From: Thiopontia sp013349825 | GTDB taxonomy: Bacteria; Pseudomonadota; Gammaproteobacteria; GCF-002020875 | NCBI GenBank assembly: GCA_963981015.1 | Contig: CAXCCG010000003.1 | Location: 1-64,000, forward strand | DNA: 64,000 bases | Direction: 5' to 3' | Shown here: positions 15,858 to 25,097 of the stretch, piece by piece | How positions within the stretch are numbered: the stretch's first letter is position 1 | How the letters are laid out: each line of letters begins with the position of its first letter | Notes under the pieces: model-generated | The model's database searches: none | Seen by the model: the letters and a program-made list of their open reading frames with translations, nothing else | What the model was told of the DNA's origin: nothing | Made by a program: the position numbers and the translations under genes

Positions 15858-16295
15858 TCAGACCTGCAATATAAAGGTTGCCGGCCCTTCGTTCACCAGA
15901 GAGACCCGCATATCCGCACCAAACTCACCCTGCCCAACCTCGGCATGTGCGGTGTGGGCATGTGCTACCAATAAATTATAGAGCCGCTCCCCCTCTGCAG
16001 GAGATGCTGCTGTAGAAAATCCGGGGCGTAACCCCTTTCGGGTATCGGCTGCCAGGGTAAATTGTGGCACCAGCAGCAGCCCCCCCTCAATCTGCTTCAA
16101 AGAGTGGTTCATCTGCCCACCCTCATCCTCAAAGACCCGATAATTCAAAATTTTGTGCAGGAGTTTATCAACGCTGGAATCTATATCTTGTGGCTCAATA
16201 CCCACCAACACCAACAGTCCTGCACCAATCTTTCCTATCCCCTTGCCCGCTACAGAGACCTCAGCTTGTGAGACACGTTGCAGTAAGCCGATCAC
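15858..16295 (-). CDS. dtd: D-aminoacyl-tRNA deacylase
   Basis: Removes D-amino acids (and glycine) mischarged on tRNA. The family motifs are present: MIGLLQRVSQAEVSV at the start, VPQFTLAADTRKGLRPGFS (SQFTL-type motif with the catalytic Thr) and the C-terminal NEGPATFILQV (Gly-cisPro region). 145 aa. The start overlaps by four bases the stop of the Met-rich coiled-coil gene, forming a rhodanese / Met-rich / dtd operon. Confidence 0.95.
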   Translation of the reverse strand: MIGLLQRVSQAEVSVAGKGIGKIGAGLLVLVGIEPQDIDSSVDKLLHKILNYRVFEDEGGQMNHSLKQIEGGLLLVPQFTLAADTRKGLRPGFSTAASPAEGERLYNLLVAHAHTAHAEVGQGEFGADMRVSLVNEGPATFILQV

Positions 16296-16840
16296 CGGGC
16301 AAATGGAAACATCAACTTCTCCGGCTCGGTAAACAGATTAATATCATACGCCATGCGCCCCATATTCTGGTCCATCCTCGCCATCGCACCACTCATCATG
16401 TTGATGTCCTGACTCATACCGGTGATAGAACTGGACATATCACCAATATTGACGGTCATTCCATCAATACGTCCCGCCATGGTCGCGATATTGAGGTTTA
16501 ACTGATGCATATCCTGACTCATTCCCCCCATATTGGCAGACATCGACTGCATCCCAATACGAACTTTTCTGAAATCCTCAGACATCACCGCCTGCCCCTG
16601 CTCCATGCTCACGGCCATTGTGGACATCCGGGTACGCATATCCCGCATATCCTGAGACATGCTGGTGACATCCTTACCCATCTGTACTACAGCGCTGGTC
16701 ATCTGGTGCATGTTGACCCCCATGCTGAACATGAAGAGCCCCATTCCTCCACCAGCCACTATGGCTGCTAACAGAAGTGGTTTGCTTACACTACTCTTCT
16801 CCGGAGAAGTACCGGAGGATTCTGATTTAATTGGATCCAT
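16292..16840 (-). CDS. Membrane-anchored methionine-rich coiled-coil protein
   Basis: 182 aa: a polar Ser-rich cytoplasmic start, one transmembrane helix (about residues 21-40, LLLAAIVAGGGMGLFMFSMG), then about 130 residues of near-continuous amphipathic helix. About 30 residues are methionine (one in six), recurring every three to four positions (MSQDMRDMRTRMSTM). Met therefore takes the hydrophobic a/d places of a coiled coil. There are no cysteines or histidine clusters. Its overlap with dtd and closeness to the rhodanese gene make an operon. Function unknown; Met-rich surfaces can bind copper(I) or scavenge oxidants, but nothing here proves that. Confidence 0.75.
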   Translation of the reverse strand: MDPIKSESSGTSPEKSSVSKPLLLAAIVAGGGMGLFMFSMGVNMHQMTSAVVQMGKDVTSMSQDMRDMRTRMSTMAVSMEQGQAVMSEDFRKVRIGMQSMSANMGGMSQDMHQLNLNIATMAGRIDGMTVNIGDMSSSITGMSQDINMMSGAMARMDQNMGRMAYDINLFTEPEKLMFPFAR

Positions 16841-16849
16841 GATGCTATT

Positions 16850-17278
16850 CTAACACTGCTCCCACGGTAATTGACGATATCTCCATCCACCCACGCTACT
16901 TCGTTGGTGTTTTTCGTTGAGCTCCCCCTCGAACCCCTCATCAATATTATAAATTTCAGTAAACCCATCTTCAACCAGCCGCTTGCCCGCTTCCAGAGAA
17001 CGCTTACCACTACGGCAGATCAGAATCACCGGTGCGCTGTTAAAGGTGGAGCCCTCATGAACTCCACCCAGTAACAATTTGCGAATATCGGTCGTGAATT
17101 CCGGGTTGATCTCCCAATCCGGCTCATCAATCCATGGAATATGGACCGCCCCCACGGGGTGCCCGACAAAAAGAAATTCCATGCTGGAACGTACATCAAC
17201 CAGCAGAATACGTGGATTATCCTGTACCATCTGCCATGCTTCGGCTGGTGTGACTGATTTGATCTCATTTGAAGTCAT
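16850..17278 (-). CDS. Rhodanese-like sulfurtransferase
   Basis: 142-residue single rhodanese domain. The active-site loop CRSGKR begins with Cys 88, a six-residue loop typical of sulfurtransferases, and the LLVDVRSSMEFLFVGHPVGAVHIPW CDC25-like start is present. The start chosen is the ATG behind GGGGGAG; an upstream alternative adds seven residues. It sits divergent from ttcA, whose product thiolates tRNA, so a sulfur-donor role is plausible but inferred. No signal peptide, hence cytoplasmic. Confidence 0.88.
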   Translation of the reverse strand: MTSNEIKSVTPAEAWQMVQDNPRILLVDVRSSMEFLFVGHPVGAVHIPWIDEPDWEINPEFTTDIRKLLLGGVHEGSTFNSAPVILICRSGKRSLEAGKRLVEDGFTEIYNIDEGFEGELNEKHQRSSVGGWRYRQLPWEQC

Positions 17279-17333
17279 TGTCTCCCCCTTGAACGGCAAG
17301 CGCCGTATATTTTGATCAGATGCCTAATATTAA

Positions 17334-17347
17334 TTGAGTTTTCTCAA
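17334..17347. promoter_or_regulatory. Perfect FNR-like dyad upstream of ttcA
   Basis: TTGAG-TTTT-CTCAA, a perfect 5-4-5 palindrome with Crp/Fnr-family spacing, 14 bases before the ttcA GTG and between two divergent genes. It differs from the FNR box at the fifth base of each half, so another family member or chance is possible. Confidence 0.35.
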
Positions 17348-17361
17348 AGAGTAAAAAAAGC

Positions 17362-18102
17362 GTGCAAAACCGACTCCATCATAAACCTCCAAAATCACTA
17401 TTGCGTCAAGTAGGTCGAGCCATTGCTGACCATGAGATGATCCATGAAGGGGACCGACTGATGCTCGGTCTCTCAGGCGGAAAAGATTCTCTCTCACTAC
17501 TACACATCCTGCTTCATCTACAGCGTCATGCTCCCATCCACTTTGAGATTGCTGCGATCACGGTTGATCCACAGATGGAGACCTTTAAACCGGCTGTGCT
17601 GCGGGAATATATGGCTTCACTGGGGGTCACCTGGTTTATGGTGGAGCAACCCATTATGGCACAGGCTGAAAATCATATGAAAGGGGACTCTTACTGCTCC
17701 TGGTGTGCGCGAATGAAACGGGGGGTGATGTACACCACCCTGCGCAGAGAGGGTTACAACGTTTTGGCGCTGGCGCAACATCTGGATGATCTGGCTGAGA
17801 GCTTTCTGATGTCAGCCTTTCATGAGGGGCGGCTCAACACCATGAAGGCCCACTACACCATTGCAGCAGAAGACCTTCGGGTGATACGACCTCTGGTCTA
17901 TGCACGGGAGCGCCAACTGGCTGACTTTGCGGTTGAAGCAGACCTGCCCGTTGTGGCTGAGAACTGCCCAGCCTGCTATACCAAACCGACGCAACGCGCA
18001 CACATGAAGGCACTACTGGCCCAAGAGGAACAGACCACTCCTCACCTATTCAAAACGCTGCTTTCAACCATGAAACCACTGCTGGAACGAAACTCAGCCT
18101 GA
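17362..18102 (+). CDS. ttcA: TtcA-type tRNA 2-thiolation enzyme
   Basis: PP-loop ATPase that thiolates cytidine 32 of tRNA using an iron-sulfur cluster. PP-loop SGGKDS at residues 38-43; the cluster motif CSWCARMKRG (about 112-121) and the distal CPAC (about 203-206) give the two CxxC pairs. 246 aa, a little shorter than E. coli TtcA. Begins with GTG. Neighbouring rhodanese could supply sulfur. The 18-base space after the dyad upstream means regulation, if any, would be close to the start. Confidence 0.85.
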   Translation: MQNRLHHKPPKSLLRQVGRAIADHEMIHEGDRLMLGLSGGKDSLSLLHILLHLQRHAPIHFEIAAITVDPQMETFKPAVLREYMASLGVTWFMVEQPIMAQAENHMKGDSYCSWCARMKRGVMYTTLRREGYNVLALAQHLDDLAESFLMSAFHEGRLNTMKAHYTIAAEDLRVIRPLVYARERQLADFAVEADLPVVAENCPACYTKPTQRAHMKALLAQEEQTTPHLFKTLLSTMKPLLERNSA

Positions 18103-18127
18103 GAAGCTTAAGGAACCCGTTTGCTGA

Positions 18128-21100
18128 TCACTCTGCAGAATCCTGTATCAGTGCCAACATCTGATCAACCGAGAGCTTACCGCTCTGATCACTTCCTTCC
18201 AGTAGCTGATCAGCAAGGTCACGTTTATGCTGATGGAGATCAACAATTTTCTCTTCAATCGTACCCTTTACCACCAACCGGTAGATGGTAACCGGTCGGG
18301 TCTGCCCCATCCGATGGGCACGATCAGAGGCTTGATCTTCAACCGCCGGGTTCCACCAGGGGTCCATGTGAATCACATAGTCCGCTGCCGTCAGGTTGAG
18401 ACCTGAGCCACCCGCTTTAAGGCTAATCAGAAACAGCTCCCCCTCCCCCCCCTGGAAGGCATCCACTGCCTGTTTTCGCTTGCCAACCGGGGTAGAGCCA
18501 TCGAGATACTGGTAACCAATTCCCCGGTTATCCAGGTATTCACGAATCAGGCTGAGGTGGCTGACAAACTGGCTGAAGACCAGAGCACGATGACCGTTTT
18601 CCAATAGTTCCTCCACCACTTCAGCAAAAACACGATGCTTGGCACTGGTGATGGCAGATTCAGAATCGATCAACCTGGGGTGACAGCAGGCCTGACGCAA
18701 GCGGGTAATCTCCGCCAAAATCTGTAAATGTTGTGGCCCGCCGGATGCACCTTGTCGCAACATATTGATGCGCTCGACCGAGCGTTGGCGCAGCGCCTCC
18801 ATAAATACCGCCTCCTCTTCACGCATCTCCACATGCAGGGTGATTTCGGTACGCGGTGGTAACTCGGAGAGTACATCACGTTTCAATCTACGCAGAATAA
18901 AGGGGGCAATCAGACTCTTTAACTGCTGTCGCGCATCCTCACTTTTATCCACTTCAATCGGACGTGCGAAGCGTTGATTAAAGCGCTCCAGTGAACCCAG
19001 CAGCCCCGGATTGATAAAACGGAACAGATTCCATAACTCTCCCAGATGGTTCTCGATAGGGGTACCGGTAGTAACTACCCGAAAGTTGCCCTGCAGCCCC
19101 ATCACCGTTTTTGAGCGTTTGGTCGCTGCATTTTTTATTGCCTGTGCCTCATCAACCACCACCGTCTGCCACTCTATCGATTGTAGTAGTTTGGCTTCAC
19201 GCTGTAACAGACCATAACTACAGATCACCAGATCATAGGGGGCCAGCTGTTCAATTAATACCGTACGCTCCCCGCCGCTGTACTCACCAAAAATCAGCGG
19301 GCGCAAGGTCGGGGCAAAACGGCTGGCCTCCTCACTCCAGTTCATACAGACCGAGGTTGGAGCCAACACCAATGTTGGCCCTTGTGCACTGCGTGACAGC
19401 GCTATACTCAACGCCTGTAGTGTTTTTCCCAGCCCCATGTCATCGGCAAGACAGGCACCTGCACCCCAGTGGGCAAGACGCGCCATCCATTGGTAACCCT
19501 GGAACTGGTAGTCACGCAGATCGGCCTCTAATGTTTTTGGCAGCTCAGGCTCAAGATGGTATGCCTCTTCGATCTTCTCCCGTTGCTCCTCCCAACTGTG
19601 ATTGGCCTGAAACTCCATCCCTTCCAGCGCCTCTTCCATCGCCGATAGGGCCAATGGATGCACCTTTCCCTCTTCCCCCCCAAAACTTCTCAACATCTCC
19701 AGCCGCTTCTGCAGCTCTCGGCTCAGCGCAAGAATTTCACCATCTTCCATCTTCAGAAAGCGTCCATTGGTGTGCTCCATCATCCCCCAAAGCTCTTTGA
19801 GCGCAACCACCTGCGTCTGACTCACCTGCAACGTACCTTCCAGCGCAAACCACTCACGGCTCTCCTGCACCCCAACCCGCATCTGCCCCAGGTTAATCTC
19901 ACTCATTCTCGGGATCTTGGCACCACGCGGCCAATCCAACAGTACCTCTTCATCGGAAAGACTACGCAGGTAGAAGAGCATTTCGAGCGCCTCTTGCGGA
20001 TCCTCCACCACGCGCTCATCCAGCAGATTATCCTCTTCTACCCCGATAAAGAGTTCCGGTACGATTGACTCGATACCATTCACAATCTCCATCGCACGAT
20101 GCTGCTCCTGCTGCAGGCTGCGGTGTGCCTGTACCTGTTTTCCATCCACCACGCCAAAAACAACACTGCCCCCCTTGCCGGGATAGAAGCGTGGTCCTGA
20201 GGGTCCCAATGGAGCCACCCAAAAACTGAAACGAATTCCATCAGACTCTGGCAAAAGGTGAATATGAGGAATGGTCTCCCCTTGTAGCTGTTTGACCCCC
20301 TCGGCAGCACCTCCAATCGCCGAATGTATGGTCAGTAGTGGAGCAATTGCCGTTATGCTCTCCAGTAGCCGCTGCTTGGCAGCCATTGGAATGGTGACCC
20401 CAGCTTGCCCCAAAATCTGCGCAACCCTCAAGTGTGGCGGTTCAAAACGGGAAATCACCAGACGACGCCCACCCTCCCAATGAGAACCAATCGAGCCATA
20501 ACTCCCACTATCCTGCTGTGGAGGATAGGGGGTCAGTTGTACTCTGAGAGACTCTCCCAGCTCAACTTCGACCACCTCCAGCGCTGGCTCCTGCTGCACC
20601 ACATCGACAGATATCGCACTCTTGTTGTCCAGCTCTACAGCAGGATGGTTGATCAGCTCCCAGAGAGCCCGTTCCAGATTGAGCTCATGAACCAGCTTAC
20701 GCTGATAACTACTGCCGGAGTAACTCTGTCGTTCACTGATGGTATTACAGATACGATGGTCTTGATCACTCAAATAGGGATACTGATCGCGCTCTTCATG
20801 GAGCTTCTTCAGTGCGATTGAACGACCTCGGCTCCAGCCTCCACTCTTGCCCAGTTTCTGCTCTCTGGGATGGAGCAGCGGCAATCCGCGCTCCTGCTTT
20901 TCAATACGCCACGCCAGCCGTTTGACCTCTTGCTCTTGCGGTGCCACCTCCTGCTGCTGTGCCATACCTGAAATGGCATCCAGCACCATCTCCCATCTCT
21001 GTTTAGGGCGAATCAGGCTGGCCCAACCCTTCAATTCTGTTGATTGCAGACCACTCTCTGTCTCTTGAATCTGCTGTTGTAATTGATCAAACTGTTGACG

Positions 21101-22354
21101 ATAGAGTCCGATGCCCACCTCATCTGCTCGAGCCAGGTACTGCTGTAACGACTCCAACAGCTCCACACTCAAGGTTTCACCGGTCCAAAAACGGGCAATG
21201 GCCTGAATCAACTGATCCCATGCGGAGTGGATACGCCCCCGTTGCAGTAGCGCACACTGCTTGACCTCGATCTCCCCCATCAATAGCTGCGCAACCTCTT
21301 TCATCATTGCCACTGAGAGTGTAAAGGTATCATCCAACAGTGATCCCAGTTCTGACTCCAGCATGTTCGCATGTTGATCAGCCAGCACCACCACACGCTG
21401 TAGTGATGCAAAATCACCCGCCCTCAGATAGAGCATTTGTAAAAATAGCGGACCCGGCCCATCCACCAGTACCTCTTGCTCTTGAGTGGGTTCCAGCAGA
21501 GTCTGTGCAGTATCATATTCCCCCCGGACCATGGCACACCAGCCACGCAACTGATTGCTGCGGGGATCATCCAGCCCCTCCAACAGAGCCAGAGCCTCAG
21601 CTGCCTCCCCCCGATAGATGCGAAACAGTGCAGCCGTGTGTGCGACCGCAATCTGCTCTCCACTACTGGGTTCAACCTGGTTAACCCAAAAATCCCATAA
21701 CAGCGGTGTTCCATCCACCTCCAACAGATCTGTACGGATCGCCCCCACCAAGGCATGGTAGTGGAGCCAATCGGGGAGTCTTTGCAACCACTGCTGCTGT
21801 ACCGGAAAATAACAGAAGTTGGTAATCACCTCCTCTTTGTCTGCCGTAAGCAGCCCCTGCCAGGGATCGCTTTGATCCAGATCCAACCACCTCTTGAGGT
21901 ACTCCATATCCCCGCGATAGAAGGCAAGGCGCAGTGGACGCATCTCCGGGTCAACACCAGCGGCCCAATAACCGGCACTGATCTGGCGGTTGATCACACG
22001 GGTCACCTCCTCTACCAAGCCGTCCAATACCAGCTGTCGAGAAAGCAGGTCGACTAAAAATCGACTGCAGCGCAGACGCTCTCCATCATCGGTGATCCAC
22101 TCCTGCTCCTCCCACTTTCTACGCCATTGTGGCAGCATTTTTTTATAACGTGAGGCCAGGGGCGTCTCATCTGTGCTTTTCCACTGTAGTAGGGCCAGCA
22201 GCCGCTCCAGGGTTGCTGAAGGCAGAGGTAAATCTGCCAGTGACAGCACCTGCAACACACGCTGCTCATCTGCTGAACAGTCACTCTCAAAGGCGCTGTA
22301 ATAGCTCTCGAATCCAGGCCAATGTGGCTGGTTATCACTACTGTTTGTATTCAT
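18128..22354 (-). CDS. SNF2-family helicase with very long N-terminal region
   Basis: 1408-residue Swi2/Snf2 ATPase. The motor occupies the last about 450 residues: Walker A LADDMGLGKT (Lys about 977), DEAQ box (about 1068), RRLKRDVLSELPPRTE, and the C-terminal DPWWNPAVEDQASDRAHRMGQ motif VI. Such enzymes translocate on DNA to remodel protein-DNA complexes. The first about 930 residues have no motif I can name. They are helical and repeat-like (about 100-450, many W and short helical hairpins) with a beta-rich part around 600-800. Co-directional with parE just upstream (20-base gap). Confidence 0.88.
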   Translation of the reverse strand: MNTNSSDNQPHWPGFESYYSAFESDCSADEQRVLQVLSLADLPLPSATLERLLALLQWKSTDETPLASRYKKMLPQWRRKWEEQEWITDDGERLRCSRFLVDLLSRQLVLDGLVEEVTRVINRQISAGYWAAGVDPEMRPLRLAFYRGDMEYLKRWLDLDQSDPWQGLLTADKEEVITNFCYFPVQQQWLQRLPDWLHYHALVGAIRTDLLEVDGTPLLWDFWVNQVEPSSGEQIAVAHTAALFRIYRGEAAEALALLEGLDDPRSNQLRGWCAMVRGEYDTAQTLLEPTQEQEVLVDGPGPLFLQMLYLRAGDFASLQRVVVLADQHANMLESELGSLLDDTFTLSVAMMKEVAQLLMGEIEVKQCALLQRGRIHSAWDQLIQAIARFWTGETLSVELLESLQQYLARADEVGIGLYRQQFDQLQQQIQETESGLQSTELKGWASLIRPKQRWEMVLDAISGMAQQQEVAPQEQEVKRLAWRIEKQERGLPLLHPREQKLGKSGGWSRGRSIALKKLHEERDQYPYLSDQDHRICNTISERQSYSGSSYQRKLVHELNLERALWELINHPAVELDNKSAISVDVVQQEPALEVVEVELGESLRVQLTPYPPQQDSGSYGSIGSHWEGGRRLVISRFEPPHLRVAQILGQAGVTIPMAAKQRLLESITAIAPLLTIHSAIGGAAEGVKQLQGETIPHIHLLPESDGIRFSFWVAPLGPSGPRFYPGKGGSVVFGVVDGKQVQAHRSLQQEQHRAMEIVNGIESIVPELFIGVEEDNLLDERVVEDPQEALEMLFYLRSLSDEEVLLDWPRGAKIPRMSEINLGQMRVGVQESREWFALEGTLQVSQTQVVALKELWGMMEHTNGRFLKMEDGEILALSRELQKRLEMLRSFGGEEGKVHPLALSAMEEALEGMEFQANHSWEEQREKIEEAYHLEPELPKTLEADLRDYQFQGYQWMARLAHWGAGACLADDMGLGKTLQALSIALSRSAQGPTLVLAPTSVCMNWSEEASRFAPTLRPLIFGEYSGGERTVLIEQLAPYDLVICSYGLLQREAKLLQSIEWQTVVVDEAQAIKNAATKRSKTVMGLQGNFRVVTTGTPIENHLGELWNLFRFINPGLLGSLERFNQRFARPIEVDKSEDARQQLKSLIAPFILRRLKRDVLSELPPRTEITLHVEMREEEAVFMEALRQRSVERINMLRQGASGGPQHLQILAEITRLRQACCHPRLIDSESAITSAKHRVFAEVVEELLENGHRALVFSQFVSHLSLIREYLDNRGIGYQYLDGSTPVGKRKQAVDAFQGGEGELFLISLKAGGSGLNLTAADYVIHMDPWWNPAVEDQASDRAHRMGQTRPVTIYRLVVKGTIEEKIVDLHQHKRDLADQLLEGSDQSGKLSVDQMLALIQDSAE

Positions 22355-22374
22355 TGACAGGTTCTGCTGAGGGG

Positions 22375-24261
22375 TTAAACCTCGGCCAGATCTCCCCGCT
22401 TCTCTAACCAGCTCTTACGATCAGAAGCACGTTTTTTCGCCAGCAGCATATCCATAATCGAGTGGCTATCATCTCCTGATTCGATGGTCAGTTGCACCAA
22501 ACGTCGGGTCTCTGATGCCATGGTGGTCTCTCTCAGCTGTAACGGGTTCATCTCACCCAGCCCTTTGAAACGCTGTACGTTAACTTTACCTCGCTTTTTC
22601 TCGGCGGTAATTCGATCCAAAATCCCCTGTTTCTCGGCATCATCCAGGGCGTAATAGACCTCTTTCCCTACATCAATACGATAGAGAGGCGGCATCGCCA
22701 CATAGACATGCCCCGCCATCACCAGGTTTGGGAAATGGCGCAAGAAGAGTGCGCAGAGCAGTGTAGCGATATGAAGTCCATCTGAATCTGCATCCGCAAG
22801 AATACAAATTTTTCCATAACGTAGTCCACCAAGTTCACTGCTCCCCGGCTCCATCCCCAAGGCTACCGAGATATCATGCACCTCTTGAGAAGCGAGCACC
22901 TGCATCGGGTCAACTTCCCAGGTATTCAAAATCTTGCCACGTAGCGGCATAATCGCCTGAAATTCACGGTCACGCGCCTGTTTGGCGGAACCGCCTGCTG
23001 AATCACCCTCTACCAGAAACAGCTCCCCCTGCATGGGGTCTGCTGTAGAGCAGTCTGCCAATTTACCTGGCAAGGCTGGCCCACTGGTAATCTTTTTGCG
23101 CACCACTTTTTTACGGCTGCGCATCCGGCTCTGTGCATTATTGATCGCCAACTCGGCAATCTGCTCACCCAGGGCAGGGTGCTCATTCAGCCAGAGGCTA
23201 AAGGCATCTTTAACTACCCCGGAGACAAAGGCGGCCACCTCTCTGGAGGAGAGACGCTCTTTAGTCTGCCCGGCAAATTGTGGATCTGCCATCTTGACTG
23301 AAAGGATGTAACTCACCCGTTCCCACACGTCTTCTGGCGTCAGCTTGACTCCCCGTGGTAACAAATTACGAAATTCGCAAAATTCACGCACCCCTTCCGT
23401 TAATCCTGCTCGCAAGCCATTTACATGAGTCCCTCCCTGTGGGGTTGGTACCAGATTCACATAACTCTCATTGACCGATTCGCCCCCCTCCGGTAACCAG
23501 GCCACGGCCCACTCTGCCCCCTCATGTTCACTGTTACTGACCCCCATAAAGGGCTCTTCTTCCGGCACAGAGGGCAGATCCCCGATCTGGCTCATCAAAT
23601 ACTGCTTGAGACCATCCTCATAGTGCCAATCATCTTCTTCACCACTCGCCTCATCTTTAAGGATGATACGCAGCCCAGGCTGCAGCACCGCCTTGGCACG
23701 CATCAGATGACGTAGTTTAGGTAGTGAAATCTTAGGGGAGTCAAAATACGAGACATCGGGCCAGAAGCGGATGGTAGTGCCGGTATTACGCTTTCCTACC
23801 GTACCGATCTGTTCCAGGTCACTGCGCTTTTCACCATTGGCGAAGGCCATATTCATCTCTCGACCATCACGGCGTACCCACACCTCCAGATTTTTAGAGA
23901 GTGCATTGACTACCGAGACCCCAACACCATGAAGGCCTCCGGAGAACTGGTAGTTGTTACCGGAGAATTTGCCGCCTGCATGGAGACGGGTGAGGATCAC
24001 CTCGATACCGGGCACCCCCTCTTCAGGGTGTATATCCGTGGGCATGCCCCGCCCATTGTCCTCAACTGAAACAGAACCATCTTTGTGGATCATTACCTGA
24101 ATACGGTCGGCGTGACCTGCCATCGCCTCATCGACGCTATTATCCAGCACCTCCTGAATCAGATGGTTCGGACGGGTGGTATCAGTGTACATCCCTGGAC
24201 GTTTGCGGACCGGGTCCAGACCGGAGAGTACCTCAATCGCTGAGGCGTCGTAGTTAGACAT
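22375..24261 (-). CDS. parE: DNA topoisomerase IV subunit B
   Basis: ATPase subunit of the decatenase that separates daughter chromosomes. GHKL ATPase motifs VEDNGRGMPTDIHPEEG and GGLHGVGVSVVNALS, transducer lysine region, and the TOPRIM signature EGDSAGGSAKQARDREFQ with ADADSDG. 628 aa and lack of the roughly 170-residue insert separate it from GyrB. parC is not in the window. The SNF2 helicase gene follows 20 bases downstream. Confidence 0.96.
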   Translation of the reverse strand: MSNYDASAIEVLSGLDPVRKRPGMYTDTTRPNHLIQEVLDNSVDEAMAGHADRIQVMIHKDGSVSVEDNGRGMPTDIHPEEGVPGIEVILTRLHAGGKFSGNNYQFSGGLHGVGVSVVNALSKNLEVWVRRDGREMNMAFANGEKRSDLEQIGTVGKRNTGTTIRFWPDVSYFDSPKISLPKLRHLMRAKAVLQPGLRIILKDEASGEEDDWHYEDGLKQYLMSQIGDLPSVPEEEPFMGVSNSEHEGAEWAVAWLPEGGESVNESYVNLVPTPQGGTHVNGLRAGLTEGVREFCEFRNLLPRGVKLTPEDVWERVSYILSVKMADPQFAGQTKERLSSREVAAFVSGVVKDAFSLWLNEHPALGEQIAELAINNAQSRMRSRKKVVRKKITSGPALPGKLADCSTADPMQGELFLVEGDSAGGSAKQARDREFQAIMPLRGKILNTWEVDPMQVLASQEVHDISVALGMEPGSSELGGLRYGKICILADADSDGLHIATLLCALFLRHFPNLVMAGHVYVAMPPLYRIDVGKEVYYALDDAEKQGILDRITAEKKRGKVNVQRFKGLGEMNPLQLRETTMASETRRLVQLTIESGDDSHSIMDMLLAKKRASDRKSWLEKRGDLAEV

Positions 24262-24276
24262 AGCTTTTTTTAGTTC

Positions 24277-24834
24277 TTAACGGTTATATTTAATTTGATC
24301 AATAATCTCTGCAACACTCTTCGGGCTATCCGTAATTCGGTCACAGACCATGCCTTTCAAGAGTGCCTTGCGGAAGAAGTCGCCCCCTTTAATGGCCTTC
24401 CATGTTGCACTCTCATTGAGCATAAATTCACCATTCACTCCGAAGGCATAGTTTTTGTACTCTCTGACTGTGCAGCGCAACCCGTCATAAAACACGTTGG
24501 TCGCCCCACTACGTGTCTGGATTGCCACTGAATAACGGACCACATAATCATCCGCAATGGAGAGAGACCGAGTATCGAGGAAGTACTGATGGTGTTGTGT
24601 AGCCGGGTTGTCCACTGTGAACTCTAACAAGTTCTCTTGTTGTGGATAGGGCGGAATGGTCACTTCAGCCTCCTTCCAGGCCTCTCCCTCTTCAAACCAT
24701 TCATTCTTGCCACTGTTATCCCACCACTCTCCAGCGGCATATGCCGTGATTGGTAGGCAGATAAATATCAATAGAGTCGGTATAATCGTCTGCTTCATCT
24801 GCATATTATCTATTGAATTCGATCTTAAACCCAC
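24277..24834 (-). CDS. Exported CNP1-like protein
   Basis: About 170-185 residues with a Sec signal peptide (IIPTLLIFICLPITAYA) followed by WWDNSGKNEWFEEGEAWKEAEVTIPPYP, the opening of the CNP1-like family first named from Neisseria. The conserved paired cysteines (Cys in LRCTVREYK and GMVCDRI) likely form a disulfide. Start uncertain: the GTG used here has no clear ribosome-binding site, and ATG codons 10 and 12 residues inside (before QMKQ / KQTII) are equally likely. Periplasmic; function unknown. It sits between parE and the divergent xseB. Confidence 0.75.
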   Translation of the reverse strand: MGLRSNSIDNMQMKQTIIPTLLIFICLPITAYAAGEWWDNSGKNEWFEEGEAWKEAEVTIPPYPQQENLLEFTVDNPATQHHQYFLDTRSLSIADDYVVRYSVAIQTRSGATNVFYDGLRCTVREYKNYAFGVNGEFMLNESATWKAIKGGDFFRKALLKGMVCDRITDSPKSVAEIIDQIKYNR

Positions 24835-24851
24835 CTTAATTAGCTAGAAAA

Positions 24852-25097
24852 ATGGCCCCACGTAAAAAAACTGCTGTTAAAAATGAGAACACTCCATTTA
24901 ACTTTGAGAAGACCCTCAATGAGTTAGAGCAACTTGTGTCCTTAATGGAAGGTGGTGAATTACCGCTTGAGGAGTCTCTAAAAAAGTTTGAACAGGGCAT
25001 CCAGCTAATTCGAGGCTGCCAGGTTGCATTAACCGAAGCTGAACAGAAAGTGGAGATCTTGACCCAGCAAGGGTTAAAACCTTTCGACGCCGCATGA
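24852..25097 (+). CDS. xseB: Exodeoxyribonuclease VII small subunit
   Basis: 81-residue helical partner of XseA in the ssDNA exonuclease. Family core FEKTLNELEQLVSLMEGGELPLEESLKKFEQG is clear. Overlaps ispA by four bases; xseB-ispA-dxs is a classic gammaproteobacterial operon. Confidence 0.96.
   Translation: MAPRKKTAVKNENTPFNFEKTLNELEQLVSLMEGGELPLEESLKKFEQGIQLIRGCQVALTEAEQKVEILTQQGLKPFDAA

Noticed and set aside
19111..19800. 229-codon plus-strand frame inside the SNF2 gene
   Set aside because: Antisense to the conserved helicase motor; Pro/His/Ser-rich composition typical of a shadow frame.
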